64,000 nt of DNA, taken from assembly GCA_900101355.1 (NCBI GenBank), contig FMUV01000003.1, positions 62,001 to 126,000 on the forward strand, given 5' to 3'. Positions 16,776 through 25,898 of the stretch are shown here, piece by piece (the stretch's first letter is position 1; the number at the start of each line of letters is the position of its first letter). A program made the translations under genes and the position numbers. A model generated the notes under the pieces. The model had not been told where the DNA came from. It was given only the letters and a program-made list of their open reading frames with translations, and made no database searches. Origin of the DNA: Ruminococcus sp. YE282. Lineage in GTDB: Bacteria; Bacillota; Clostridia; Oscillospirales; Acutalibacteraceae.

Positions 16776-17912
16776 TTAGTCGAGCATAATTTCTTTAACA
16801 GATAGTTTTTCCATTTTCTTTGTATATGCAAACATAGTTGCCTCATAAAGTATGATAAAAGCTGCCAGGGTAATAAACATAGCGGTAAAACTGAATTTGT
16901 ATTCCGGGACATTTTCGACATCTTTGAATACAACTGAAATCATAATTCTTAATAATGAGTATTGATATACGGTTCCGACTGCAAACCCAAAATATGCCCA
17001 TGGGCGTTACCCGTTTAAAACAGCTTTAGAGCATTGCCTGGTGCTGTAACCGAATACTTTCATCATAGTAATGGTTTTTTTGTTTGCGTCAACAACCGAT
17101 GTTGTAGCGATAAACAATGTTACAACTGCAAGAACAATGCCTATTCCCATTATCATAATTGCCATCATTTTGCTTGCCAATTTGTCCATACAGGATGACA
17201 TTTGCATCATTGCCGAAAAACAGAACACAGCAAATGTAATAAAGAAAATCAGCGACTTCCTCTGTCGTACATTACTTTTTTCAAGTTCACGCAGAAATGA
17301 CATATCCGTATCTTTTTTTGCATGAACTACCTTCCGTGTTGATTGTCCCCTGATTAACCACAATGCAGGTATTTTTAACTTTATAAAACTGTAATAAACC
17401 GCCAGCAATGCAAAAAAGATTGTTGGAAGCACTACGAGTGCAAAACATAATCCCGGGTGGAATGAAATTGAAATATCAGGCAGAAGGCCTTCTTTATTTT
17501 GTAATTCATAAAGTTTTGGCATTAATAAGTGTGCGCCGGAATAACCAAGTGCAGTTCCGACAAATATGGGTAATCCGAATACCCAAAAGTTTTTTGCCAC
17601 GGTGATTCTTGAATATCCCAAGGCCTTTAGAATACCGAGCTGCTTTTGGTTTGTTTCAATATAATGTCCTATGTAAAAGCAAATAAGTACGACGGTGGTA
17701 AGAAGCAGGCAGCCGCCTGAAACTGCGCTGATTACTATTGATGTATTGCATTGTGCTTCATAGAATATTCTTAACACTTCATGTGTTATTTGGTCGTCTA
17801 TTGCAGATAAATCCAAATAATAATTTAAAAACATTGTACATACAATAACAGCGCAAAAGCTCACTATCAACATTCCGAGCATCTTGAAAATATCCTTGAT
17901 ACTTACTATCAT
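16776..17912 (-). pseudogene. FtsX-type ABC permease interrupted by an in-frame TAA
   Basis: The minus-strand frame runs from ATG 17912 and codes for two FtsX-like halves, with GILKALGYSR (first) and MMKVFGYSTRQCSKAVLNG (second). At 17007-17009 a TAA follows that glycine. The same frame then continues for 76 sense codons (RPWAYFGFAVGTVYQ... to ...KEIMLD) to a proper stop at 16776, just before a terminator. The expected residue at the stop is probably Tyr (TAC/TAT), so one base change would explain it. The short form (301 aa) would lack the final membrane helices. Either a natural nonsense mutation, a sequencing error, or readthrough. Confidence 0.8.
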
Positions 17913-17922
17913 ATGTTACCTC

Positions 17923-18615
17923 CTACCAAGCAATCTCATATGCTGACTTTGGCTTATCGTTGTAATACTGTTCTATGTTTTTTCCGCTGTTCATAGATAT
18001 AACGGTATCAGCCATTTCTGCAATGTTTTGGTTGTGAGTTACCATAACCATAGTAAATCCGATTTCTTTTTGCAGCCTGCAAATTAAATCCAGCACCAAT
18101 CTGCCGGTAGTCTCGTCAAGCGCACCTGTGGGTTCGTCCAAAAACAAAACTTTGGGTTGCTTTGCCAGTGCCCTTGCAATTGACACACGCTGCTGTTCAC
18201 CTCCGCTCAGTTCGTGAGGATATTTTTTTATTTTGTCCGAAAGTCCCACCGCTTTGATTAACTCTCGATAGTTTTTGTTTTTTGCCAAATCGGCACCCAT
18301 TTTAACATTTTTGTCTACATTAAGATTTGGCAGAAGAAAATATTGTTGAAAGACGTATCCTATGGTGTCTTTTCTGAAACTTGTGATTTCGGCGTCAGTC
18401 ATCTTGATAATGTTTTTGCCGTCATACAATACGGCACCCGAATCGGCAGGCTCCAATCCGGATATAATATTCAGAAATGTGGATTTTCCGGAACCGGAGG
18501 CACCGAGTATAACCATAAAATCTCCGTCTTTTATGTCTAATGTAATTCCTTTCAGCACTTCGTTTTTACCTTCGCCTGTGCCGTAAAATTTGTGCAGATT
18601 TTCAATTTTAATCAT
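17923..18615 (-). CDS. ABC transporter ATP-binding subunit (MacB/LolD type)
   Basis: 230 aa. Walker [10 protein letters not shown], signature LSGGEQQR, Walker [13 protein letters not shown] and H-loop VTHN, as in ATPases that pair with FtsX permeases. ATG 18615 follows GAAAGG and overlaps the TetR stop by 8 nt, so all three genes form one coupled operon. Its partner permease (next gene) is interrupted, so the transporter may be non-functional in this genome. Confidence 0.9.
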   Translation of the reverse strand: MIKIENLHKFYGTGEGKNEVLKGITLDIKDGDFMVILGASGSGKSTFLNIISGLEPADSGAVLYDGKNIIKMTDAEITSFRKDTIGYVFQQYFLLPNLNVDKNVKMGADLAKNKNYRELIKAVGLSDKIKKYPHELSGGEQQRVSIARALAKQPKVLFLDEPTGALDETTGRLVLDLICRLQKEIGFTMVMVTHNQNIAEMADTVISMNSGKNIEQYYNDKPKSAYEIAW

Positions 18616-19189
18616 CTGTATTTCTACCTTTCTCAAATAACAGCAATCCCTTAAAGACCTCTGTCAGTCTTTCCTCAATTTGCTTTGCCGTATAGTTGCA
18701 CAATCCTGTGGAAAACATAGTTGCAATTCCGTGTGTGTATGTCCACAGATGCTGATAAATTCTTTCGGCGGTTTGACTGTCCAAGCAATACGGCTCCTGT
18801 ACCGACTTCAATATTTTTTCGTAGTTGTCATCAATACATGGCAGAATTGCAGAAACGTCTTTCTGCTCCTCTGAAGCTCTCATAAATAAAAGCTGAAACA
18901 ACTTTGGCTTTTCGGCTGCAAAACGAATGTATGCAATACCTACTCCTTTAAATGCCGGCTGCATTTTAAGTCCTGTTTCAACGTATTTTCCATACAATTC
19001 TTTTGCTTTCAGTATTACCGAATGTTTTATCTCGTCCATGCTTTCAAAGACGGTAAATATCGGTCTTGCTGAGCTGCCCAGCCGTTTGCCCAATTCTCTT
19101 GCTGTAACGGCGTCAATTCCGCTTTCCTCAGTTATGGATAGTGCCGTATTCAGAATTTCATCCTTTGTGAATTTTGCTTTTGGCGGCAT
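18608..19189 (-). CDS. TetR/AcrR-family transcriptional repressor
   Basis: 193 aa. The N-terminal helix-turn-helix (residues about 8-50: TKDEILNTAL ... GIDAVTARELGKRLGSSARPIFTVF) is of TetR type, followed by a helical ligand-binding domain. It is the first gene of an operon with an ABC ATPase and FtsX permease. A palindrome (19203-19234) between its promoter and start codon is the obvious autoregulatory operator, so it most likely represses the exporter until a ligand binds. Confidence 0.9.
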   Translation of the reverse strand: MPPKAKFTKDEILNTALSITEESGIDAVTARELGKRLGSSARPIFTVFESMDEIKHSVILKAKELYGKYVETGLKMQPAFKGVGIAYIRFAAEKPKLFQLLFMRASEEQKDVSAILPCIDDNYEKILKSVQEPYCLDSQTAERIYQHLWTYTHGIATMFSTGLCNYTAKQIEERLTEVFKGLLLFEKGRNTDD

Positions 19190-19202
19190 ATGAATCTCCT
19201 TA

Positions 19203-19261
19203 ATAAAACATGCGTTTTAAAACGTTAGTTTTATTATATGTGTAAAATTTCCGGGTGTCAA
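19203..19261 (-). promoter_or_regulatory. Consensus promoter plus palindromic TetR operator
   Basis: On the minus strand TTGACA (19256-19261), a 17-nt spacer and TATAAT (19233-19238) form a perfect sigma-A promoter. A 32-bp imperfect palindrome (19203-19234; half-site ATAAAAC-N3-CGTTTT, centre TTTT/AAAA) lies over the transcription start, where bound repressor would block initiation. Confidence 0.88.
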
Positions 19262-19353
19262 GCTCTTTATTTAAATTCTACAAGAGTTTCAGTTGATGAG
19301 GTAAAAATAAGCTCTAATTTTTAAATTAGGATAAAAATTTAATATTTTTTCTG

Positions 19354-19382
19354 AGATTGCATATTTTTATGCAATCTTTTTT
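19354..19382 (+). terminator. Intrinsic terminator upstream of the phage island
   Basis: 9-bp stem AGATTGCAT/ATGCAATCT with a 6-nt loop and a T-run. No plus-strand gene ends just before it, so it may insulate the phage genes from upstream transcription. Confidence 0.7.
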
Positions 19383-19523
19383 GTTTTTACAGGGGTGGCT
19401 GAAAGGAGTTTCGGTCAAGTGTTTCGGTATGATGTTGCATTCAGGTTTTAGAACTTGAGCTGCAGCAAACCAAACTTTTGCAAAGATGTTGTGCCGACCT
19501 TTCAAAATCGGAGGTGACAGAAT

Positions 19524-20003
19524 ATAGATAAAAAACTGAGTAACCGTGAAAAGAACTTTTGCTCTTGTTTTGCAGTTCTCGGTAATGCCGAACTGGCGGC
19601 AAAATGTGTAGGATTTTCTGATGACGCAAAGCAGACGGGTGAGAAGTTGCTTTGCAAAAAAGAGATTACCGACGAGATTTCAAGGCTGATTGCACAGCGA
19701 AGAAAAACTCTTGCCAATATGGCAACAGCAGGGTATTACAGGCTTGCGTTCGGAAACATTGCGGACGCTGTTTCACTTTTGTTTGAGGAGAATCCGACAA
19801 GGGAGAGGCTGGGCGAGATGGATTTGTTTTTGGTGTCGGAAATAAAACGACCTAAGGACGGCACTATGGAGATTAAATTTTTTGACAGGCTCAAGGCTCT
19901 TGAACATCTTGAAACCAAGACGGAGGAGGAAACAACTGCTATGGAATTTTTTGATGCAATAGGTGACAGTGCCCGAAATGCAGGTGAGAAAATTGGGGAT
20001 TAG
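19524..20003 (+). CDS. Phage terminase small subunit
   Basis: About 159 aa. N-terminal LSNREKNFCSCFAVLGNAEL AAK resembles the helix-turn-helix of TerS proteins (REK.FC...GN...AA), which bind the DNA packaging site; a helical oligomerisation region follows. The frame opens after a TGA at 19515, and no ATG, GTG or TTG lies before this conserved domain. An ATA at 19524 sits exactly 8 nt after GGAGGT (19510-19515), so it is the likely, non-standard start; a CTG at 19536 is an alternative. The first ordinary start (TTG 19647) would remove the DNA-binding part. Confidence 0.75.
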   Translation: MDKKLSNREKNFCSCFAVLGNAELAAKCVGFSDDAKQTGEKLLCKKEITDEISRLIAQRRKTLANMATAGYYRLAFGNIADAVSLLFEENPTRERLGEMDLFLVSEIKRPKDGTMEIKFFDRLKALEHLETKTEEETTAMEFFDAIGDSARNAGEKIGD

Positions 20004-21258
20004 ACCGTTTTCTGCCAAACAGCGCATTGTGCTTAACTGGTGGCATAAAAACTCAAGGTTTTCAGCACGGGACGCTATTATTTGTGACGGTGCGGTGCGA
20101 AGCGGAAAGACATTTTGTATGGTGCTTTCGTTTGTAATTTGGAGCTTTTACGAATTTAAAAATTCAGATTTTGCTCTTTGCGGCAAGACCATACGCTCGC
20201 TTAGGAGAAATATGGTTACTCCTGCAATACCGATTCTGAAATCTCTCGGATTTGAATGTGAAGAAAAGCTGTCGCAGAATATCCTGAATGTGCGCCGCAA
20301 CGGAGTTGTCAACAGGTTTTACCTGTTCGGGGGCAAGGACGAGTCCTCTGCGGCACTGATTCAGGGAATGACGTTGTCGGGAGTGCTGTTTGACGAGGTT
20401 GCTCTTATGCCTCGTTCGTTTGTTGAACAGGCTATGGCAAGATGTTCTGTTGCGGGTTCACGGTTCTGGTTTAACTGCAATCCCGAACACCCCGAGCACT
20501 GGTTTTATCTTGAATGGATAAAAAAGGCTGATGACAAAAACGCTTTGTATCTTCATTTTATTATGGACGATAATCCGTCTCTCAGCGAAAATGTTAAGCG
20601 CAGATACGAAAATCTGTATACGGGAGTGTTTTATGAACGCTTTGTCAAGGGCAGGTGGGCGGCGGTTTACGGTGCAGTTTATCCGTTTATGATTGATGAG
20701 AAAATGTATTGCAATGTGCCCTGTGATGAGTTTTCAAGGTATGCGATTTCCTGTGACTACGGAACGGTGAATCCGTCTTCGTTTGGCTTGTGGGGCAGGC
20801 ATAACGGAGTGTGGTACAGGATTGACGAATACTACTTTAACTCACGAACAGAAGGCTTTCAAAAAACCGATGAGGAGCATTACAAAGCTCTGTGTGCGCT
20901 TGCAGGCGACAGAAATATTGAAAGCGTTGTGGTTGACCCGTCGGCGGCAAGTTTTATTGAGACAATTCGCCGACACGGAAAATTCAGGGTTATCCCTGCA
21001 CAAAACAACGTTGTAAACGGGATACGAAAAGTATCTCAGATGTTAAAGGACGGAAGCGTGAAAATCTGTAAAAACTGCAGGGCGGCAAAACGTGAGTTTG
21101 CAATTTACAGGTGGGACAACAAAAAGGGCGATGACAGTCCCCTAAAGGAAAACGACCACGCTATGGATGAAATAAGGTACTTTGTTACAACTATAATAGG
21201 CGGCGGTTCAAGAACGTTTGCACTTGCCGCTGAAAGACAGGAGGAAAACCTAGTTTGA
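19978..21258 (+). CDS. Phage terminase large subunit
   Basis: About 426 aa, PBSX/Terminase_3-like. The ATPase has Walker A AVRSGKT and Walker B GVLFDEVALM; the nuclease half has SCDYGTVNPSSF and VVVDPSAASF as metal-binding acidic sites. It packages DNA into the prohead with the small subunit. ATG 19978 is chosen (AGGTGA at 19961-19966 upstream), overlapping terS by 26 nt; a GTG at 19963 is possible. Confidence 0.92.
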   Translation: MQVRKLGIRPFSAKQRIVLNWWHKNSRFSARDAIICDGAVRSGKTFCMVLSFVIWSFYEFKNSDFALCGKTIRSLRRNMVTPAIPILKSLGFECEEKLSQNILNVRRNGVVNRFYLFGGKDESSAALIQGMTLSGVLFDEVALMPRSFVEQAMARCSVAGSRFWFNCNPEHPEHWFYLEWIKKADDKNALYLHFIMDDNPSLSENVKRRYENLYTGVFYERFVKGRWAAVYGAVYPFMIDEKMYCNVPCDEFSRYAISCDYGTVNPSSFGLWGRHNGVWYRIDEYYFNSRTEGFQKTDEEHYKALCALAGDRNIESVVVDPSAASFIETIRRHGKFRVIPAQNNVVNGIRKVSQMLKDGSVKICKNCRAAKREFAIYRWDNKKGDDSPLKENDHAMDEIRYFVTTIIGGGSRTFALAAERQEENLV

Positions 21259-22397
21259 AATTTGGAAGAAAAAAGCACGGCATAAAGTCTGTGGTTCAGA
21301 CCGTGCCCGGGGCCGTGCAAAGCGAAAGCCTTTTGTTTTCAAGGTATGAAGCTCAAAGCAAAGCCGAAAGAGAACTTTACCTGAGCTTGCGGGAGTCGGT
21401 TCCCGTTATTGACGCCGCAATTAACAAAATTGTCAGGCTTATAGGGAATTTCAGAATAGAAACGAGCGGAAGCGCATCTCAAAAACTTGCGGACGAGTTT
21501 GTTAAAAATGTAAAAACGAACGGTTCTTCGGGCGGTATGATGAATTTTGTTTACTGCTACCTTGACAGCCTGCTGACCTATGGAGCGGCAGTGGGTGAAA
21601 TGGTTCCCGACGCAGGCGCAAACGGCATTGCCGCACTGTATAACGCAAGTCTTGACGACGTTGAAATCCGAGCAGACAAAACGCCGCTTGACCTTGTTGT
21701 GTGCAAAAACGATATGGGGCAAATTGCGCCGGTTAAATATCAAAATTTGGTGTTTGCAACCTTGCTCAATCCCAAGTCGGGTACGGTGCACGGAACATCG
21801 GTTTTGAGCGGACTTCCGTTTGTCAGTTCAATTTTGCTGAGAATATTTCAATCGCTGAAAAACAATTGGGAAAGAGTTGGCGACGTGCGCTTTGCGGTTA
21901 CCTATAACCCCGGTGCAAACGAAACTTTCAGCGAGGAGAGCGCAAGACAGATTGCCGACGAGTGGAAAAAGGCGATGAGAAGCAGAAACGTATGTGATTT
22001 TGTTTCTGTGGGTGATGTGAGCGTTAAGGTTATCGGAGCGGAAAATCAGATTCCCGATTGCGAGATTCCTGTTCGCACAATAATGGAGCAGATTCTTGCA
22101 AAGCTTGGAATACCGCCGTTTTTGCTTGGGCTTTCGTGGTCAAGTACCGAGCGTATGAGCGAACAGCAGGCGGATATTCTTACGAGTGAACTTGAGTATT
22201 ACAGGGCGGTTGTGGAGCCTGTTGTGCGCAGGGCGGTTGAGTATCACCTTAGGCTCTCGGGATACAATGAAAAAATCAGGGTGATTTGGAACGACATAAA
22301 TCTTCAGGACACTTTGGAGCTTTCTCAGGCAAGGCTTAACAACGCCCGTGCGGTTCAGATTGAAAAAGAAATTGGTTTGGAGGTAGTTGATGAGTAA
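21255..22397 (+). CDS. Phage portal protein
   Basis: 380 aa. Position directly after TerL, length and the pattern ESVPVIDAAINKIVRLIGNF near the start, then ILAKLGIPPFLLGLS late, are typical of SPP1/PBSX-type portals, the dodecameric ring through which DNA enters. TTG start with GGAGG at 21239-21243; it overlaps the TerL stop (TTGA). Confidence 0.85.
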   Translation: MKFGRKKHGIKSVVQTVPGAVQSESLLFSRYEAQSKAERELYLSLRESVPVIDAAINKIVRLIGNFRIETSGSASQKLADEFVKNVKTNGSSGGMMNFVYCYLDSLLTYGAAVGEMVPDAGANGIAALYNASLDDVEIRADKTPLDLVVCKNDMGQIAPVKYQNLVFATLLNPKSGTVHGTSVLSGLPFVSSILLRIFQSLKNNWERVGDVRFAVTYNPGANETFSEESARQIADEWKKAMRSRNVCDFVSVGDVSVKVIGAENQIPDCEIPVRTIMEQILAKLGIPPFLLGLSWSSTERMSEQQADILTSELEYYRAVVEPVVRRAVEYHLRLSGYNEKIRVIWNDINLQDTLELSQARLNNARAVQIEKEIGLEVVDE

Positions 22398-23385
22398 AAA
22401 CAATGTGCGAAAGCAGGCTGTTTCGGGAACTGTGATTGACGGCGGTGCCGAAGGCGTAAGCGAGGAAGAACTTAAACTAATCAACGGCTACACAAGGCGA
22501 AAGCTTAGTGCGAACGAGGTATATGTTTTTTCGGTTGTACTGTGTGACAATGACATTGACCGTGACGGCGAACGCTTTACGGTGGAATCGCTTTTTGAAC
22601 TTGAAAAGCTGTTTGTAGGTAAAACAGGAATTTTTGACCATACTCCGAGTGCCAAAAATCAGACGGCAAGGATTTTCTCCTGCTCGGTGGAGGCTGTCGG
22701 AGGCCGCAAAACTGAGTTGGGTGATGATTATTTCAGGCTCAAAGCAAGGGCGTATCTGCCAAAAAGCCAAAAGAACGGCGACATAATTCTTGCGCTTGAC
22801 AGCGGAATTATCAAAGAGGTCAGCGTTGGCTGTGCGGTTGAAAAAGTTGTGTGCAGTGTTTGCGGCGAAGAAATCGGAATGTGCGCCCACAAAAAGGGCG
22901 AGATTTACGGCTCAAAGATTTGCTGTGGAGAGTTGACCAATCCGTATGATGCATATGAATGGAGCTTTGTGGCGGTGCCGTCACAGAGGGCGGCAGGCGT
23001 TACAAAGTCCTGTTGCGGAAAGGAATTGACAATGGAGAATATTTTAAAAAGACTTGAACTCGGAAAAGGCTTTGTGTTGGACGACAACGAATGCAGAAAA
23101 CTTGCAGATTATATTGACAACCTAAAAAAATCGGCTAAGGACGGAATAATTTACCGTGATAATCTTACAAGAGAAATGCTGAGGCTTGCCGCCTGCGTTC
23201 AACCCGAGATTTCAAGAGAAACCATGGAAAGTATTGCAAAAAATATGACTGTGTCTCAGCTTAAAGAATTTAAGACTGCGTTTGAAAAGCAGAAAAACGA
23301 GAGCATTGCGCCGATGATACAGCTTTGTTCGGATAAAAACAAAGGCATAAACAACACCGTTTTAAACGGTCAATTCAGAATTTAA
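22390..23385 (+). CDS. Prohead protease-like structural protein with a Cys/His cluster
   Basis: 331 aa. The N-terminal half (residues 1-200) has the HK97-type prohead protease layout: a catalytic His candidate in GIFDHTPSA and a Ser in KEVSVGC, followed by AYEWSFVAVPSQRAAG. Inserted before the end of this domain is C-x2-C...C-x-H...CC (VCSVCGEEIGMCAHKKG), which may bind zinc. The C-terminal third is helical and could be a scaffold. ATG 22390 is set by GGAGG at 22379-22383. Confidence 0.7.
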   Translation: MSKNNVRKQAVSGTVIDGGAEGVSEEELKLINGYTRRKLSANEVYVFSVVLCDNDIDRDGERFTVESLFELEKLFVGKTGIFDHTPSAKNQTARIFSCSVEAVGGRKTELGDDYFRLKARAYLPKSQKNGDIILALDSGIIKEVSVGCAVEKVVCSVCGEEIGMCAHKKGEIYGSKICCGELTNPYDAYEWSFVAVPSQRAAGVTKSCCGKELTMENILKRLELGKGFVLDDNECRKLADYIDNLKKSAKDGIIYRDNLTREMLRLAACVQPEISRETMESIAKNMTVSQLKEFKTAFEKQKNESIAPMIQLCSDKNKGINNTVLNGQFRI

Positions 23386-23398
23386 CGGAGGTAATTAT

Positions 23399-23734
23399 AT
23401 GAATGTAAACTTTAACGGCTACGGCGAAAACGTTGCGACTTTTGTTGCGGACAGCAGTTTGACTGCGGCAGGCGTGCCTGTGAAAATTACGGCTGACGGA
23501 ACCGTCGGCAAGTGTTCGGCAAACGATATATTTTGCGGAATTTGTGTTGGACTGCGTGACGGATACGCCGCTGTTCAGCTTTCAGGATATGCAAAGGTGG
23601 ACGTTACCGCCAAACTTACGCTCGGATATTCAAAACTTGCCGCGGCGGCAAGCGGCAAAGTGGCTGCAAACACTAACGGCAGGGATATTCTTGTTATTGA
23701 TTCCACAACGACAAGCGCAGGTATAATTCTTTAA
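23399..23734 (+). CDS. Phage head decoration-like protein
   Basis: 111 aa, beta-rich and alanine/glycine-rich (for example LAAAASGKVAANTNG). It lies between the protease and the major capsid gene, where capsid decoration or head-stabilising proteins are usually coded. GGAGGTAATTAT precedes the ATG. Function is from position and composition only. Confidence 0.6.
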   Translation: MNVNFNGYGENVATFVADSSLTAAGVPVKITADGTVGKCSANDIFCGICVGLRDGYAAVQLSGYAKVDVTAKLTLGYSKLAAAASGKVAANTNGRDILVIDSTTTSAGIIL

Positions 23735-23751
23735 TACAAGGAGGAGAAAAT

Positions 23752-24759
23752 ATGGCTAACTATGAAAATATAACAATTGAAAAGGGAATGTATCAGGGCA
23801 AGGGAAGCCTTACGGACGTACTTGAAAAGCTTGACCCGTCGGAAAATTATGTCGGTACATCGCTTGAGGGTCTTGACGCGTTTTCACGTCAGCTTAAGCG
23901 TTTTGACATCAAGGTGAGCGGCAGGGGCAGTGACTGCGTTGAAAAATTCTTTCAGAGTTCTGATTCTTCGGCTCTCTTCCCGGAATATGTAAGCAGAGCG
24001 GTATATCAGGGAATGGAACGTGCTGATGTGCTTTCAAATCTTGTGGCTACCGTAACCGATATTGACGGTATGGATTACCGCAGTATTGTGTCAAATCCGA
24101 GCGATGATGATAAGACACTTAAAGTTGTCAGCGAGGGTGCGGTTATTCCGCAGACAACCGTGAAGACAAGGGAGAACCTTGTGAAGCTTCACAAGAGAGG
24201 CAGAATGTTGGTGGCGTCTTATGAGGCTTTGAGATTTCAGCGACTCGATTTGTTTACGGTAACGCTTAATCAGATTGGCGCATATATTGCAAGAGCACAG
24301 CTTAAGGACGCAATTTCGGTAATTATAAACGGAGACGGTAACTCAAATCCGGCGGCAAATATTGAGGCGGCAGAAAGCGGCAAGCTGAGCTATGACGACA
24401 TTATCAAGCTTTGGGCAAACTTTTCTCCGTATGAACTCAATACGATTATTGCTCCGACTGAGCAAATGCAGAAAATTCTTTCGCTTTCTCAGATGCAGGA
24501 CGCAAATGCAGGCCTTGATTTTCAGGGTACAGGCAAAATGATTACTCCGCTCGGTGCAACTTTGATTCACGCTCCTGAGATTGCGGCAGGCAAAATTATC
24601 GGTCTTGACAAAAACTGTGCGCTTGAAATGGTTCGTGCAGGCGGAGTAACTACCGATTATGACAAGCTCATTGACCGTCAGCTTGAACGTGCGGCAATTA
24701 CCTGCACAGCAGGATTTTCAAAGATATTTACAGAAGCTTCCAAGACCCTTTCGTGCTGA
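23752..24759 (+). CDS. Phage major capsid protein
   Basis: 335 aa, HK97-fold type judged by place and pattern: SSALFPEYVSRAVYQGME, VVSEGAVIPQTTVKT, then the LHKRGRMLVASYEAL segment and a P-domain-like region ending GGVTTDYDKLIDRQLERAAI. AAGGAGG precedes the ATG. It would form the head shell with the protease and decoration protein. Confidence 0.88.
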   Translation: MANYENITIEKGMYQGKGSLTDVLEKLDPSENYVGTSLEGLDAFSRQLKRFDIKVSGRGSDCVEKFFQSSDSSALFPEYVSRAVYQGMERADVLSNLVATVTDIDGMDYRSIVSNPSDDDKTLKVVSEGAVIPQTTVKTRENLVKLHKRGRMLVASYEALRFQRLDLFTVTLNQIGAYIARAQLKDAISVIINGDGNSNPAANIEAAESGKLSYDDIIKLWANFSPYELNTIIAPTEQMQKILSLSQMQDANAGLDFQGTGKMITPLGATLIHAPEIAAGKIIGLDKNCALEMVRAGGVTTDYDKLIDRQLERAAITCTAGFSKIFTEASKTLSC

Positions 24760-24772
24760 CGGAGGTGATTGT

Positions 24773-25123
24773 TTGAACATTGCAAACGTAATGTCACGGT
24801 TTTCGGCATTGTCGGGAATTGAAAATTCTCAGCTTTATAAGTGGCATACGCTGATTGAAGACGCCTGTGCGTTTGTCAGCTCAAAATGCATAAAATCGGA
24901 GCTTGACGAAAATGATATTAAAAGACTTGAAATGCTGTGTGCGGTCTATGCGCTTAAAATGAGCAGTATGTGCAATGATGATAACATAACCTCGTTTACA
25001 GCCGGCGACGTGAAAATCACGTCGCCCGGCGGCAGCAATTTTGAAAAACTGTGGAGCGAGCTTGCGGCAAAGTCGGCGGATTTGATAAAGATTGACGGAT
25101 TTTTGTTTGGCAGGGTGATGTGA
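24773..25123 (+). CDS. Head-tail connector-like protein
   Basis: 116 aa, helical, follows the capsid gene as head-tail connector (gp6-like/XkdH-like) genes do. TTG 24773 is preferred because GGAGG at 24761-24765 is 7 nt away; an ATG at 24791 lacks such a site, and the much longer open frame upstream is only the shadow of the capsid gene. Confidence 0.55.
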   Translation: MNIANVMSRFSALSGIENSQLYKWHTLIEDACAFVSSKCIKSELDENDIKRLEMLCAVYALKMSSMCNDDNITSFTAGDVKITSPGGSNFEKLWSELAAKSADLIKIDGFLFGRVM

Positions 25124-25494
25124 TGGGCATTTTTAACTCTGTTAGAGAAACAATAAAAAAGTATGGCTCGTCAATCAATATAATCGACGGAGACAAAGTA
25201 ATTAAGTCAAAAGCCTTTGTTGAACCTTTGAGATACAAAAACAGGGTGTATATCGGCGGCGAATATCATTGCCTCGGCTTTTTTAAAAAAGAGAAATACC
25301 TGTATGTAGGAATTGCCGATAATAAGCTGACGGAAAACAGCACTGTAATAGAAACAAACGGCGAAAAATATATTGTTAAAAGGCGCGAAAAATATTATGT
25401 GAAAGACATTCCGATTTATGTGTGGGCAATTTTGCAGCCGTACGGGGAGGTGTTGGAGGATGATTATGACTCAGATACAGAAACAGCTGGATAA
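25123..25494 (+). CDS. Small head-completion protein
   Basis: 123 aa. I do not recognise a motif; it is rich in Lys/Tyr with beta strands (KNRVYIGGEYHCLG) and its C-terminus is acidic. It starts at the ATG that overlaps the stop of the preceding gene (GTGATG), with AGGGTGA as ribosome binding site. Position suggests a head-tail joining protein. Confidence 0.5.
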   Translation: MGIFNSVRETIKKYGSSINIIDGDKVIKSKAFVEPLRYKNRVYIGGEYHCLGFFKKEKYLYVGIADNKLTENSTVIETNGEKYIVKRREKYYVKDIPIYVWAILQPYGEVLEDDYDSDTETAG

Positions 25495-25897
25495 AATAAT
25501 TGTTGGGCTGAAACGCATCGAAACCCTGAAAAACGTCAGATTTGTGCGTGAATATGGCGCACACAAGGCGGAAGTACCGATAAATGATATGCTTGCTGTT
25601 GTTTCGGTTAAAGAAAGTGTTTTGTCAAACAGCTATATCGGGGGATATCTTTCATCTTCGGTCAGAGGCGACCAATATTCGGCAAATGCAGAGATTAGGG
25701 TTTATGCTCCCTCGGATAAAAGCGGAGCAGGTCTTAGCGAAACGGTGGGAGAAATACTTGCGGGACTGAAAACTGCCGATGAAAATAAAATAATCACGGA
25801 GTCAAGCGCAACTCCGATTGCCTTTGACTCTGATATGAATGCGGTGTACAGAACGGTAAAATTCGTGGTGGATTTTTGCCTTTGCGAGGAGGAATAG
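25466..25897 (+). CDS. Tail terminator/neck-like protein
   Basis: 143 aa. ATG 25466 is 6 nt after GGAGG (25455-25459), overlapping the preceding gene by 29 nt. Sequence shows an alternating alpha/beta pattern with SETVGEILAGLK in the middle and VYRTVKFVVDFCLC at the end, like minor capsid/tail-terminator proteins of Firmicutes phages. Role is inferred from order. Confidence 0.5.
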   Translation: MTQIQKQLDKIIVGLKRIETLKNVRFVREYGAHKAEVPINDMLAVVSVKESVLSNSYIGGYLSSSVRGDQYSANAEIRVYAPSDKSGAGLSETVGEILAGLKTADENKIITESSATPIAFDSDMNAVYRTVKFVVDFCLCEEE

Positions 25898-25898
25898 C

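Noticed and set aside
16673..16933. 86-codon minus-strand frame after the interrupted permease
   Set aside because: It is out of frame with the permease remainder, which reads as FtsX sequence in the original frame; this frame shows no family pattern.
24659..24772. N-terminal extension of the connector gene into the capsid gene
   Set aside because: The extra codons are the shifted capsid sequence; GGAGG at 24761-24765 marks the true start.
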